Below are positions 8,251 through 17,685 of a DNA stretch of 44,679 nucleotides, one piece after another. Under the pieces are notes generated by a model. It was not told the DNA's origin. It was given only the letters and a program-made list of their open reading frames with translations, and did not search any database. The first letter of the stretch is position 1; each line of letters opens with the position of its first letter. The translations under genes and the position numbers were made by a program. This DNA comes from CAZXCG01 sp964639205 (GTDB taxonomy: Bacteria > Bacillota > Clostridia > Oscillospirales > Acutalibacteraceae): NCBI GenBank assembly GCA_964639205.1, contig CAZXCG010000011.1, positions 1 through 44,679 of the forward strand, read 5' to 3'.

Positions 8251-8901
8251 ATGAGAATAAGAAAAAAACCGTGGGCGCAGCCGGAGCTTGACGCCTGTGA
8301 TTTCTTTGTAAAGGAGCCGCGCCTGTACAGAGGGCAGTGGTCGGGAAGATTTAAAAAGGAACAGCCGCTGCACCTTGAGATCGGCTGCGGAAAATGCGGC
8401 TTTGCGGGACAGATGGCGCTGAAGCACCCGGAGATTAACTTTTTGGCGGTAGATATAAAAAGCGATATGCTGGGCGTCGGCAGGCGAAATATCGTAAAGC
8501 TGTTTGAAGAGCAAAACCGCTCCGTAGACAATATTCTGCTGATTGAACAAAACGCAGAGCAAATCGATTTGCTCTTCGCACCTGAGGATAAAATCGAACG
8601 GATCTACATAAATTTCTGCAACCCATGGCCGCGCAGCAAGCATAAAAAGCGCCGACTTACATTCCCCAAAAAACTGCGTATGTACCGTCGTTTTTTGATC
8701 GATGGCGGCGAAATACGCTTTAAAACCGATGACGACGGGCTTTTTGAGGAAAGCGTCGAATATTTTAAAGAATGCGGATATGAGATAAAGTATATTACGC
8801 GTGATCTTCATAACAGCGGCTTTGACGAAAATATTATGACCGAACATGAAAAAATGTTTTCCGACGAGGGAAAAGCCATAAAATTCCTTATTGCAGGTTA
8901 G
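8251..8901 (+). CDS. trmB: tRNA (guanine-N7-)-methyltransferase TrmB
   Basis: TrmB makes 7-methylguanosine at position 46 of tRNAs. The 216-residue protein has the SAM-binding LEIGCGKCGFA, the acidic AVDIKSDML motif, and the family hallmarks INFCNPWPRSKHKKRRL and RFKTDDDGLF. The ATG at 8251 has a weak GGTGA 5 nt upstream. The gene follows the MIF-like gene by 45 bp without a terminator, so the two are probably co-transcribed. Confidence 0.96.
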   Translation: MRIRKKPWAQPELDACDFFVKEPRLYRGQWSGRFKKEQPLHLEIGCGKCGFAGQMALKHPEINFLAVDIKSDMLGVGRRNIVKLFEEQNRSVDNILLIEQNAEQIDLLFAPEDKIERIYINFCNPWPRSKHKKRRLTFPKKLRMYRRFLIDGGEIRFKTDDDGLFEESVEYFKECGYEIKYITRDLHNSGFDENIMTEHEKMFSDEGKAIKFLIAG

Positions 8902-8927
8902 ATTGTTAAAGAAAGGCGGCGGCGGCG

Positions 8928-10277
8928 ATAAAAAAAATAATTTTTCAAGCTATTGCGCTGACTTTCTGTTTGCTGCTATGCGGATGCAGCGGCTCGCTGA
9001 GTCTGGAAAATTCGGATATTATGCGTCCTCCGAGGGCAACCGGCGACCGCGCCGAAATACAGGAGGTTATAGATGAAACCGCCGGCAGCGGATATACGCT
9101 GAAATATCCCCAGAGCGGGGATTACCGAAGCGCGATTATAATGTACGATATTACCGGCGACGGGGAGGAAGAGGCTCTCGCCGTTTACCGCACCTCCGCC
9201 GAAGAGGCCGAAACTCATATTATACTTATCGATGAGATAAACGGCAAATGGAGTCTTGCGGGGGATTTCAAAAATTCCAGTCCGGAGGTTTCTCAAATAG
9301 CTTTTGCCGACTTAAACGGCGACGCTGCAAAGGAAATACTGGTCGGATTCAGCAATTACAGCTCACAGCTAAGCTCTCTTGCGGTTTACAGCTACAACGG
9401 AATGAGCGCGCAGAGCGTAACCGTCGATGAAACCTACAGCAGCTTTATTGTCGGCGAATTTACCGGTAATCAGGTGCAGGAGCTTATGCTCATTTCCCTT
9501 TCAAATAACGATACTGCGGCAAGCGCGAATCTTATGTATTACAGCAGCGACGCTCTGACCCTGACAAGGCGCGCTTCTGTAGAAATGGATTCGGGCGTCG
9601 CTCGGTTTACGGGCATATCATACTGCCAAATTTCAGACGGTGTTTTCGGTATAGCTGCGGACGGTCAGGGCGTAGACAACAGCTATTATACTCAGCTTAT
9701 TTATTTTGACCAGATAACCGGTCAGCTCCAAAACAGCCTTTATACTGCCGTAAACGATAATAAATCCATGCACAGGCAGGATAATTTGCTCTGTGAGGAT
9801 ATAGACGGCGACGGAATTATTGAAATTCCGGTAAGCGCTAAAATGCCGTACGACGCCGCGAATGAAATTGAAGACCTTGTCGCCACAGAAGTTATATATA
9901 ACAAATACAATGCAACAAAAAACGAATTTACCGAAGAATACCGTTATATTGCAAATTTCGATTACGGCTATTTCTATAAAATTCCCGAGGAAATGCTCGG
10001 CAAAATTACCGCTCGCATCGATCCCTCGGCGGGAACGATGTCGGTATTTGCGCTCCTTCCGAATTCTCGTGAGGGAGAGCCCGCAAATCAAAAGGGAACG
10101 CTTATGTTTACCGTTAAAGCGTTTGACTCCGCGCAATGGGAGCAAAACGCCGAAAACGGTGAATATACAAAGCTGATGAACGCCGGCTCATATGTTTTGG
10201 CGTTTGCGGTTCCGGAGGGAAACCCTGCGGGCATATCCCGGCGAAGTATTATAAATGCGCTTCTTATACCGGATTGA
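8928..10277 (+). CDS. Lipoprotein with FG-GAP/VCBS-like repeats; apparent ATA start
   Basis: Residues 1-20 form a convincing lipoprotein signal: KKII, a hydrophobic core, then LLLCGC with Cys at residue 20. The mature part has several D-x-x-G-D-G/E-like blades (DITGDGEEEALAVY, DLNGDAAKEILVGF, EFTGNQVQELMLIS, DIDGDGIIEIPV), which resemble FG-GAP/VCBS beta-propeller repeats. No ATG, GTG or TTG opens the frame before the signal peptide: the natural first codon is ATA at 8928, 11 nt after AAAGG, and the upstream in-frame stop is at 8907-8909. The first standard start, TTG at 8970, would remove most of the signal. It lies directly before a two-component system and may be its surface partner. Function not recognised. 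Confidence 0.85.
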   Translation: MKKIIFQAIALTFCLLLCGCSGSLSLENSDIMRPPRATGDRAEIQEVIDETAGSGYTLKYPQSGDYRSAIIMYDITGDGEEEALAVYRTSAEEAETHIILIDEINGKWSLAGDFKNSSPEVSQIAFADLNGDAAKEILVGFSNYSSQLSSLAVYSYNGMSAQSVTVDETYSSFIVGEFTGNQVQELMLISLSNNDTAASANLMYYSSDALTLTRRASVEMDSGVARFTGISYCQISDGVFGIAADGQGVDNSYYTQLIYFDQITGQLQNSLYTAVNDNKSMHRQDNLLCEDIDGDGIIEIPVSAKMPYDAANEIEDLVATEVIYNKYNATKNEFTEEYRYIANFDYGYFYKIPEEMLGKITARIDPSAGTMSVFALLPNSREGEPANQKGTLMFTVKAFDSAQWEQNAENGEYTKLMNAGSYVLAFAVPEGNPAGISRRSIINALLIPD

Positions 10278-10329
10278 CGGGTTTGCTTTAATAAAGTCAA
10301 TACCTTTTGTAATGGAAAGGATGTTTTTA

Positions 10330-11031
10330 ATGAAAAAGATTCTTGTATGCGAGGACGAAACCGCAATCCGCGAGTTTGTGGTTATAAATCTGAGGCGCGC
10401 GGGATACGATGTTGTCGAAGCGGACAGCGGCGAGAGCGCTCTGAAAAAATATGAAGAATGCGACGGAGATATCGACGTGGCGATATTGGATATTATGATG
10501 CCGGGAATCGACGGCTTGCAGGTCTGCAAGGAGCTCCGCGCAAAAAATTCCGGCATCGGCATTATAATGCTTTCCGCAAGAACCCAGGAGATGGATAAGG
10601 TTACCGCGCTGATGATAGGCGCCGACGACTATGTTACAAAGCCGTTCAGCCCAAGCGAGCTTACCGCGCGTGTGGATTCTCTTTACCGCCGCGTAACAAT
10701 GGCCAACTCCAAAAATGAAAATAATTTTAAGGAAGAAATTAAGTCGGGCGTTTTTTCGCTCAATCTGCGCAGCCGAGCTCTTTTGAAAAACGGAGAGGTC
10801 ATAGAGCTTACTCAGGTTGAATTTCAGATTATGGAATATTTTTTTTCAAATCCGGGAGTTGCGCTTGACCGTACCGATATTTTGAACCACGTTTGGGGCA
10901 GAGCATATGTGGGCGAAGAAAAAATCGTGGACGTTAATATCCGCCGCCTGCGTATGAAAGTAGAGGACGAGCCCTCCAATCCTAAATATATAGTTACCGT
11001 GTGGGGACTCGGTTATAAATGGGAAGCATAA
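10330..11031 (+). CDS. OmpR/PhoB-family response regulator
   Basis: The 233-residue protein has a receiver domain with phosphoacceptor Asp54 (AILDIMMPGIDG), the acidic pair Glu8/Asp9 and a conserved Lys in VTKPF, followed by a winged-helix DNA-binding domain (about 135-230) ending in the usual RLRMKVED and VWGLGYKW pattern. The ATG at 10330 is preferred because AAAGG lies 9 nt upstream; an ATG at 10321 sits too close to it. The kinase gene begins 4 nt after the stop, so the pair is one unit, and the lipoprotein gene ends 52 bp upstream. Regulon unknown. Confidence 0.94.
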   Translation: MKKILVCEDETAIREFVVINLRRAGYDVVEADSGESALKKYEECDGDIDVAILDIMMPGIDGLQVCKELRAKNSGIGIIMLSARTQEMDKVTALMIGADDYVTKPFSPSELTARVDSLYRRVTMANSKNENNFKEEIKSGVFSLNLRSRALLKNGEVIELTQVEFQIMEYFFSNPGVALDRTDILNHVWGRAYVGEEKIVDVNIRRLRMKVEDEPSNPKYIVTVWGLGYKWEA

Positions 11032-11035
11032 AATT

Positions 11036-12487
11036 ATGATAAAGGGCATTACCAAAAGATGGCTTCTGAACACTTTCGGAGTTATTGTTGTGATTATTGT
11101 TATGATAGTCGTCTGCGCGGCGTTTTTTGTGCGCTCTTTATATTATAACAGTATTGAGCAAACCATCAGCGGCAGAGGCAACGAGCTTGTAAATGTGTTT
11201 TCGGCGGAATCGATAAATAATTCCGCGGATTTTTTGGCTACGGCGAGGGAATATGTCGAAAACTTTCCGGACAAAGAGCTGATGGAGCTTATGGTTATAA
11301 GCTCTGCGGATAAAATAATTATAACGTCAACCGGTTTTTCGCCCGATCAAACACAGGCTATGCCGGACTATGAGATGGCGCGCTCGGCTGTTACCGGCTA
11401 CGGCAAATGGAGGGGAAAGCTTAACTCCGGAGAAAATGTTGTAGCCGTTACAAGAGCTATATATAACAGCGGCGGCGAATATATGGGCGCTTTTCGGTAT
11501 GTGGTCAGTCTTGAGGAGGCAGACGGCAAGGTGCTTGCGGTAACAGCAATTTTTATTGCCGCAGCAGTTCTTATTATAGCCTTCGTATATATTTCGGGAA
11601 GCTATTTTATCCGTTCAATAGTTAATCCCGTGCGCGAAATGTCCGCAACGGCAAAGCAAATAGCGCAGGGCGATTTTGACGCCAAGCTTGAAAAGCGCAA
11701 CAATGACGAAATAGGCGAGCTTTGCGATTCAATAAACTATATGGCTCATCAGCTTGGTCTTTCCGAAAAGCTTAAAAACGACTTTATATCGAGCGTTTCT
11801 CATGAATTAAGAACGCCGCTAACGGCTATTAAGGGCTGGGCTGAAACCATGCAGATGAGCGGCGCCGAGGATAAAGCGACCTTTGACAAAGGTATGAATG
11901 TTATAGTCAAGGAATCATCGCGTCTTACCGGAATTGTTGAGGAGCTTCTGGATTTTTCCCGCCTGCAAAACGGGCGTATGGTACTGATGATGGATAAAAT
12001 CGATATTCTTGCCGAATTAAGCGAGGCCGTCTATATGCTCAAGGAGCGTGCCCTCAGCGAGGGAAAACATCTGCTTTATGACGAGCCTGAGCTTACCGCC
12101 GCGGTTATGGGAGACAAAAACCGCCTTCGTCAAGTTTTTATAAACATAATTGACAATGCCCTTAAATATACCGACGAAGGGGGAGTTGTCGGAGTTCAAG
12201 TTAAATTGAACAAAGAAAATATAAACATTATAATTTCCGATAACGGCTGCGGGATTTCACCGGAGGATTTGCCGAGAGTAAAGGATAAATTCTTTAAAGC
12301 AAATCAAACCGTGCGCGGATCGGGAATAGGACTTGCCGTTGCCGATGAAATAGTCGGGCTTCACAAGGGAACCCTTGAGCTTGAAAGCAGTCCCGGAGTC
12401 GGCACGACGGTAACAATAACCCTCCCTGTTTTGCAGGAGGACGGTGCCGCGCCGTATAACCCGAGTGCAGATGTTTCCCGACTCTGA
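11036..12487 (+). CDS. Sensor histidine kinase (HAMP, HisKA, HATPase_c)
   Basis: The 483-residue membrane kinase has a transmembrane helix at about 12-34, an extracytoplasmic sensor domain of about 130 residues, a second helix at about 165-190, a HAMP linker, the dimerisation domain with phosphoacceptor His256 in SVSHELRTPL, and an ATPase domain with N box (IDNALKYT), DNGCGI and GSGIGLAV. This layout is that of WalK/PhoR-like kinases. It partners the response regulator immediately upstream; the sensed signal cannot be told, but the adjoining lipoprotein is a candidate cofactor. Confidence 0.94.
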   Translation: MIKGITKRWLLNTFGVIVVIIVMIVVCAAFFVRSLYYNSIEQTISGRGNELVNVFSAESINNSADFLATAREYVENFPDKELMELMVISSADKIIITSTGFSPDQTQAMPDYEMARSAVTGYGKWRGKLNSGENVVAVTRAIYNSGGEYMGAFRYVVSLEEADGKVLAVTAIFIAAAVLIIAFVYISGSYFIRSIVNPVREMSATAKQIAQGDFDAKLEKRNNDEIGELCDSINYMAHQLGLSEKLKNDFISSVSHELRTPLTAIKGWAETMQMSGAEDKATFDKGMNVIVKESSRLTGIVEELLDFSRLQNGRMVLMMDKIDILAELSEAVYMLKERALSEGKHLLYDEPELTAAVMGDKNRLRQVFINIIDNALKYTDEGGVVGVQVKLNKENINIIISDNGCGISPEDLPRVKDKFFKANQTVRGSGIGLAVADEIVGLHKGTLELESSPGVGTTVTITLPVLQEDGAAPYNPSADVSRL

Positions 12488-12540
12488 GGCGGCGGATTTC
12501 GGTTCCGGCAGGCTTTACGGAGCGTTGTTCCGAATTGGAT

Positions 12541-12570
12541 TTTACAGCGGCACCGGGGGGGACGTATATA
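12541..12570 (+). promoter_or_regulatory. Possible promoter before the DUF1385 gene
   Basis: TTTACA (12541-12546) and TATATA (12565-12570) are separated by 18 bp, followed 40 bp later by the DUF1385 start. The match is moderate and read-through from the kinase gene is equally possible, since no terminator is visible in the 122-bp spacer. Confidence 0.35.
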
Positions 12571-12609
12571 TTGCCGTTTTCGGCAAAGCTTGGAAAGTAC
12601 AGGTGAAAT

Positions 12610-13665
12610 ATGAAGAAAAAAGAAAATGTAAAAAAAATAACCTCAATCGGAGGAAGCGCGCTCATAGAAGGAATTATGATGCGCGGTCCCAAGCGGACTA
12701 CCGTTGCGGTGCGTACAGGCGAGAATGAAATATATACCGAGGACGTAAAGACGCCGTCCCTGGCGGCAAAATACGCGATCTTTAAGGTTCCGTTCCTGCG
12801 CGGAATCGCCGGGCTCATAGATTCAATGCGTTTAAGCTATAAATCTCTCATGCTTTCGGCAAGCAAAGCGCTGGAAGCCGGCGAAATCGAAGAGGAGGAA
12901 CCGAGCAAGTTTGAAAAATGGCTTGAAGAAAAATTCGGCGAGAAGCTTATGAACGTTCTCATGGTCATAGCCGCGGTTATAGGCGTTGCACTTGCGGTTC
13001 TTTTGTTCTTTTTTGTGCCGACGTTTTTGTTTGACCTGCTCGGCAGGTTTTTCCCCGTTTTTCAGGGCGACGGTCCGAACATTATTTTTTTTAAGTCGGT
13101 TTTTGAAGGACTGTTAAAGCTTATACTTTTTTTACTGTACATAGTGCTTTGCTCGCAGCTTAACGATATGAAGCGCGTGTTTATGTACCACGGAGCGGAG
13201 CATAAAACAATTTTTTGCTACGAGAGCGAGGAGGAGCTTACGGTAGAAAACGTTAAAAAACACACCCGTTTTCACCCGCGCTGCGGAACCAGCTTTATGG
13301 TTCTGATGCTATTGGTGGGAATTATAATCGGCTTGTTTATCCCGGTTGCCCCGTTTGGGATTTCCGCTCTGCGCCCGGTGATTAAAATACTGCTTTTGCC
13401 GATTACCTGCGGCATAGGCTACGAGCTTATAAAGCTCTGCGGTAAATACGACAACAAAGCTACAAGAATTATTGCCGCTCCGGGTCTTTGGGCTCAGCGT
13501 ATAACCACAAAAGAACCCGACGATAAAATGATTGAGGTCGCTATCACGGCAATGAAGGCTGTTATACCGGAAAACGGCGAAGATATACTTTCGGTAAGTA
13601 AGGACGTCTCCGCAAGGCAGGAGTCGTCGGAGATGTCAAATGACAGTCCGGCAGATATACCGTAA
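12610..13665 (+). CDS. DUF1385 family membrane protein (YqhQ-like)
   Basis: This 351-residue protein matches the DUF1385/YqhQ family: the opening SIGGSALIEGIMMRGPK, four or so membrane segments between residues 115 and 280, and the conserved YHGAEHKTIFCYE and HPRCGTSF blocks with His and Cys residues that could bind metal. The family sits beside prmC/prfA in many Clostridia, as here, but its biochemical role is not established. AGGTG lies upstream of the ATG. Its last 26 nt overlap prmC. Confidence 0.92.
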   Translation: MKKKENVKKITSIGGSALIEGIMMRGPKRTTVAVRTGENEIYTEDVKTPSLAAKYAIFKVPFLRGIAGLIDSMRLSYKSLMLSASKALEAGEIEEEEPSKFEKWLEEKFGEKLMNVLMVIAAVIGVALAVLLFFFVPTFLFDLLGRFFPVFQGDGPNIIFFKSVFEGLLKLILFLLYIVLCSQLNDMKRVFMYHGAEHKTIFCYESEEELTVENVKKHTRFHPRCGTSFMVLMLLVGIIIGLFIPVAPFGISALRPVIKILLLPITCGIGYELIKLCGKYDNKATRIIAAPGLWAQRITTKEPDDKMIEVAITAMKAVIPENGEDILSVSKDVSARQESSEMSNDSPADIP

Positions 13666-14491
13666 GCTAAAGGAAACGCTTGAACGCTCCGGCCTTGAGT
13701 TTCCGGCGGCCGAAAGCGCCGCTATGCTTGCATCCGTGTGCGGCTTTGACAGAAGCGCGCTTATTTTAAACGGCGAAAGTCAATGCCCGCAGGAGCAGGA
13801 AAACAGACTGCTGCAGCTTTGCGGACAGCGCATATCGGGCCGTCCGCTGCAATACGTTTTGGGAGAAGAGCGGTTTTGCGGAGCTGTTTTTAAGGTGGGA
13901 GAGGGCGTGCTTATACCGCGCTGCGATACCGAGGTTTTAACAGACGCCTGCGTAAAGCTGCTCAGGGAAAGAGGAGTGAATTCCCCGCGGATACTTGACC
14001 TTTGTTCCGGCAGCGGTAATATCGCGGTAACACTGAAACGCGAGTTCCCCTCGGCAGAGGTCTCTGCGCTTGAAAAATCCGACGCTGCTTTTTTTTACCT
14101 CGAACGTAATATAAAGCTGAACGGTGTTTCGGTTTGCGCTGTTAAGGGCGATGTGTTCACCTCATATGAACATTTTGCCGACGCTCGGTTTGACCTTATC
14201 GTTTCCAATCCCCCGTATATTAAGTCATCGGATATTCCGAATTTGCAGTCGGAGGTGCTCAAGGAGCCGTTGATTGCCCTTGACGGCGGTGCCGACGGAT
14301 GCGATTTTTACCGCTGTATAGTACGTTGCTGGAGCGGCAAAATCAAAAGCGGCGGAGCGCTTGCTTTTGAACTCGGGGAGGATCAGGCTCAAACGGTAGC
14401 GGAGCTTATGGAGCAAGCCGGGTTTATCGACATATGTACTCATAATGATTTGGGCGGCGTTCAAAGAGCTGTAAACGGTATAAGAGCTTAA
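13640..14491 (+). CDS. prmC: Peptide chain release factor N5-glutamine methyltransferase PrmC
   Basis: PrmC methylates the Gln of the GGQ motif in release factors RF1 and RF2. The 283-residue protein has the helical N-terminal domain, the substrate-binding GRPLQYVLGEERFCG, the SAM motif LDLCSGSGNIA, and catalytic NPPY at residues 190-193. GGAG lies 7 nt before the ATG inside the end of the DUF1385 gene, indicating translational coupling. Confidence 0.95.
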   Translation: MTVRQIYRKLKETLERSGLEFPAAESAAMLASVCGFDRSALILNGESQCPQEQENRLLQLCGQRISGRPLQYVLGEERFCGAVFKVGEGVLIPRCDTEVLTDACVKLLRERGVNSPRILDLCSGSGNIAVTLKREFPSAEVSALEKSDAAFFYLERNIKLNGVSVCAVKGDVFTSYEHFADARFDLIVSNPPYIKSSDIPNLQSEVLKEPLIALDGGADGCDFYRCIVRCWSGKIKSGGALAFELGEDQAQTVAELMEQAGFIDICTHNDLGGVQRAVNGIRA

Positions 14492-14529
14492 ATATCCAAA
14501 ACTTTGTTCGAGTTTATTGGCGCAATTTC

Positions 14530-14558
14530 TTGATTTTCGAATTATAATATGTTAGAAT
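14530..14558 (+). promoter_or_regulatory. Predicted sigma-A promoter of recA
   Basis: TTGATT (14530-14535), 17-bp spacer, TAGAAT (14553-14558) with TG at 14550-14551 (extended -10). No Gram-positive LexA box of the GAAC-N4-GTTC type was seen nearby. Confidence 0.75.
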
Positions 14559-14599
14559 AATTTCAGGATAAGCCGAATTTATTTAAAGGAGAAACCAAA

Positions 14600-15721
14600 A
14601 TGGCGTTTGATAAAGAAAAAGCGCTTGATACTGCGCTTGCACAAATTGAAAAGCAGTTCGGAAAAGGAGCGGTTATGCGTTTGGGGCAGAATCAGGCGAT
14701 GAATGTCAGCCACGTTTCAACAGGCTCGCTTTCGCTTGATCTTGCTTTGGGGATAGGAGGATTGCCGCGCGGCAGAATAGTTGAAATATACGGGCCGGAA
14801 TCCTCGGGCAAAACAACGCTTTCGCTCCACTGTATTGCCGAGGGGCAGAAAAACGGCGGAAACGTCGCTTTTATTGACGTTGAGCACGCGCTTGATCCGG
14901 TTTATGCGTCGGCATTGGGAGTGGACGTAGACTCACTGCTTGTTTCGCAGCCGGATACCGGCGAGGATGCTCTTGAAATTGCCGAGGCGCTTATTCGCAG
15001 CGGGGCAATCGACGTTATCGTTGTCGATTCTGTAGCCGCTCTTGTACCAAAGGCTGAAATCGAAGGCGAAATGGGCGACGCTCATGTGGGTCTTCAGGCG
15101 CGCCTTATGTCGCAGGCGCTGCGCAAGCTTGCGGGTGCAATTTCAAAATCAAACTGCGTTGCAATATTTATAAATCAGCTGCGTGAAAAAGTAGGCGTTA
15201 TATACGGTAATCCCGAGGTTACTCCCGGGGGACGCGCTCTTAAATTTTACAGCTCCGTGCGTATAGAAATCCGCAAGGGAGAAACTATCAAGGTCAACGG
15301 GGAAGTGGTCGGCGCGCGCACCAGAGCAAAGGTGGTAAAGAACAAAATCGCTCCGCCGTTCCGCGAAGCGGAATTCGATATTATGTACGGTAAGGGTATT
15401 TCGCGTGCAGGCGAGCTGTTGGACCTTGCGGTTGCCGCGGATGTTATAAAGAAATCCGGAGCATGGTTCAGCTTCGGCGACAGAAGGATCGGTCAAGGCA
15501 GAGATAATGTAAAGGATCTGCTGTTAAACGATACCGAGCTTGCTTCTAAGGTTGAAGAGCTTCTTATGCAAAATTTAGATAAAATCAGACTCACGCCCAG
15601 CTCAAGGGGAGCAAAAAAGCCGGTCAAGCTGCCGCCGGCAAAAACCCTGAGCGAAAGTGAACCCGAAGAGCCGAAAATGCCGGTAAACGAGCAAAATCTC
15701 GATATTATGGTAGAAGACTGA
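14600..15721 (+). CDS. recA: Recombinase RecA
   Basis: RecA catalyses strand exchange and co-protease activation in the SOS response. The 373-residue protein has Walker A GPESSGKTT (about 66-74), the VDSVAALVPKAEI region, loop L2 (around NQLREKVGVIYGNPEVTPGG) and a longer Pro/Glu-rich C-terminal tail. AAAGGAG precedes the ATG. The stop overlaps the recX start as TGATG. Confidence 0.99.
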   Translation: MAFDKEKALDTALAQIEKQFGKGAVMRLGQNQAMNVSHVSTGSLSLDLALGIGGLPRGRIVEIYGPESSGKTTLSLHCIAEGQKNGGNVAFIDVEHALDPVYASALGVDVDSLLVSQPDTGEDALEIAEALIRSGAIDVIVVDSVAALVPKAEIEGEMGDAHVGLQARLMSQALRKLAGAISKSNCVAIFINQLREKVGVIYGNPEVTPGGRALKFYSSVRIEIRKGETIKVNGEVVGARTRAKVVKNKIAPPFREAEFDIMYGKGISRAGELLDLAVAADVIKKSGAWFSFGDRRIGQGRDNVKDLLLNDTELASKVEELLMQNLDKIRLTPSSRGAKKPVKLPPAKTLSESEPEEPKMPVNEQNLDIMVED

Positions 15722-16335
15722 TGCTGATAACCGCGCTTGTTCCCGGGAAAAAATCACTATGCGCCATGTACATAGACGGCGAATACGCCGTAAGTCTTGA
15801 CGCTGCCGTACTTGCCGAGGAAGGAGTAAAAGCCGGCTCTGAGCTTAACGACGAACAGCTTTATGAGCTGATAAAAAAATCCGACCTGCACAGAGCAAAA
15901 GAAAAGGCGCTTCATCTTCTTTCCGACCGCGACCATACAAGACGGGAGCTTATCGAAAAGCTTAAAAGGAGCGTTTCGCAGGAAGCGGCTGAGCATACTG
16001 CCGACCGTATGGAGGAGCTCGGGCTTTTAGACGATGAAAAATTCGCCGCGCATTACGCAAGACAGCTCCTGCTTAATAAGGGTCTTTCGCAGCGCGCAGC
16101 GGAATATAAAATGCTCCAAAAGGGTTTGGAGCGCGACCTATGCAGACGTGCGCTCGAGGCTGTTGAGGCGGATCCGCAAAGGCAGATTATAAACCTGCTT
16201 GAAAAAAAATATTCAAAGCAGCTTACGGATGACAACGGTATGAAAAAGGTCTTTGCCGCGCTGCAGCGTAGAGGCTACAGCTACTGCGACATACGCGACG
16301 CCGTTGCGCAGTTTACCGAGGATTGGATTGAATAA
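15721..16335 (+). CDS. recX: Regulatory protein RecX
   Basis: RecX caps and modulates RecA filaments. The 204-residue protein has the three-helix repeat layout and family motifs such as ALHLLSDRDHTRRELIEKL and LGLLDDEKFA. The ATG overlaps the recA stop by one base, the classic recA-recX coupling, and rimO starts 1 nt after its stop. Confidence 0.93.
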   Translation: MLITALVPGKKSLCAMYIDGEYAVSLDAAVLAEEGVKAGSELNDEQLYELIKKSDLHRAKEKALHLLSDRDHTRRELIEKLKRSVSQEAAEHTADRMEELGLLDDEKFAAHYARQLLLNKGLSQRAAEYKMLQKGLERDLCRRALEAVEADPQRQIINLLEKKYSKQLTDDNGMKKVFAALQRRGYSYCDIRDAVAQFTEDWIE

Positions 16336-16336
16336 A

Positions 16337-17665
16337 ATGAGTTATAAAATAGGCATGGTTTCTTTGGGCTGCGCCAAAAATCGCGTTGACGCCGAGATGC
16401 TGCTGTACCGCTTAAAGGACAGGGGCTATCTTCTTTGCGAGGATCCCGCTATGTCGGATGTTGCAATCGTCAACACCTGCGGTTTTATCGAATCGGCAAA
16501 ACAGGAAAGTATAGAGGAAATTCTTGAGCTTGCCAGGCTGAAAAAGGAAGGCAGAATTAAGGCGATAGTCGTTACCGGGTGTCTTGCCGAGCGCTACCGC
16601 GAGGCGGTTATAGATGAAATACCGGAAATTGACGCCGTTGTAAGCATCGGCTCAAACGCGGAGATTGCCGATGTAATTGCCGAAGTGCTTGAAGGTAAAA
16701 AGACGGAACGCTTTTCCGACAACTTGCAGTTTCCCATGGAGGGCGGCAGGATTCAGTCTACACCGCGCCACTATGCGTATTTAAAGATTGCCGAGGGTTG
16801 CGACAACCGCTGCAGCTATTGCGCCATTCCGCTTATACGCGGCGGGTTTCGCAGCCGTAAAAAGGAAGCAATTTTGGAGGAAGCGCGCTATCTTGCGGAC
16901 GGCGGGGTAAAGGAGCTGCTTGTTATTGCGCAGGATACTACCCGTTACGGCGAGGATATTTACGGTGAGCTCAGACTTCCGCAGCTGTTGCGCGAGCTTT
17001 GCCGCATTGACGGAATTCACTGGATTCGCGTGCTGTACTGTTACCCCGACAGAATAACGGACGAGCTTCTTGAGGTTATAGCTCGGGAAGAAAAAATGGT
17101 AAAATATTTGGACATTCCTCTTCAGCACTGCAATTCACGCGTCCTTCACGCTATGAACCGAACCGGCAGCAGAGAAAGCCTTACCGCGCTTGTTAAAAAA
17201 GTACGGGCGGCAGTAAGCGGAATTGTGCTCAGAACAACGCTTATAGCCGGCTTTCCGGGCGAAAGCGAGGAGGATTTCACCGAGCTTGCGGATTTTGCGC
17301 GTGAGCTGCGCTTTGAACGTCTCGGATGCTTTGCTTATTCACAGGAGGAAGATACTCCTGCCGCAGAATTCGGCGGTCAACTTGACGATGAGGTTAAAAA
17401 CCGCCGCGCGGAAATCATTATGGATCAGCAGCGGCTTATTATGGAGGACTATGCCCAAAGTCTTATAGGAAAAACCCTTGAGGTTGTTGTTGAAGGCTAT
17501 GATCGCTATGCCGAATGTTATTTCGGCAGAAGCGCCGCAGACGCTCCCGAAGTAGACGGCAATGTGTTTTTTACCGCCTCAACCCGCAAGCCGCGCGAAG
17601 GCGAGTTTGTTTCGGTGCATATAACCGACGCTTTGGGAACCGACCCGGTAGGTGAAATGTTGTAA
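16337..17665 (+). CDS. rimO: Ribosomal protein S12 methylthiotransferase RimO
   Basis: RimO adds a methylthio group to an aspartate of ribosomal protein S12. The 442-residue protein has the N-terminal cluster-binding domain (VSLGCAKNRVDAE, NTCGFI, TGCLAERY), the radical-SAM motif with Cys155, Cys159 and Cys162, and a C-terminal TRAM domain. MSYKIGMVSLGCAKN is the typical beginning, which decides the ATG at 16337 against a long upstream in-frame extension inside recX. It belongs to the recA-recX-rimO-pgsA unit. Confidence 0.96.
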   Translation: MSYKIGMVSLGCAKNRVDAEMLLYRLKDRGYLLCEDPAMSDVAIVNTCGFIESAKQESIEEILELARLKKEGRIKAIVVTGCLAERYREAVIDEIPEIDAVVSIGSNAEIADVIAEVLEGKKTERFSDNLQFPMEGGRIQSTPRHYAYLKIAEGCDNRCSYCAIPLIRGGFRSRKKEAILEEARYLADGGVKELLVIAQDTTRYGEDIYGELRLPQLLRELCRIDGIHWIRVLYCYPDRITDELLEVIAREEKMVKYLDIPLQHCNSRVLHAMNRTGSRESLTALVKKVRAAVSGIVLRTTLIAGFPGESEEDFTELADFARELRFERLGCFAYSQEEDTPAAEFGGQLDDEVKNRRAEIIMDQQRLIMEDYAQSLIGKTLEVVVEGYDRYAECYFGRSAADAPEVDGNVFFTASTRKPREGEFVSVHITDALGTDPVGEML

Positions 17666-17685
17666 AACACAAAGGGATGGTAAAA

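Noticed and set aside
14492..14599. LexA/SOS box before recA
   Set aside because: No GAAC-N4-GTTC palindrome was found near the predicted promoter, only isolated half-sites.
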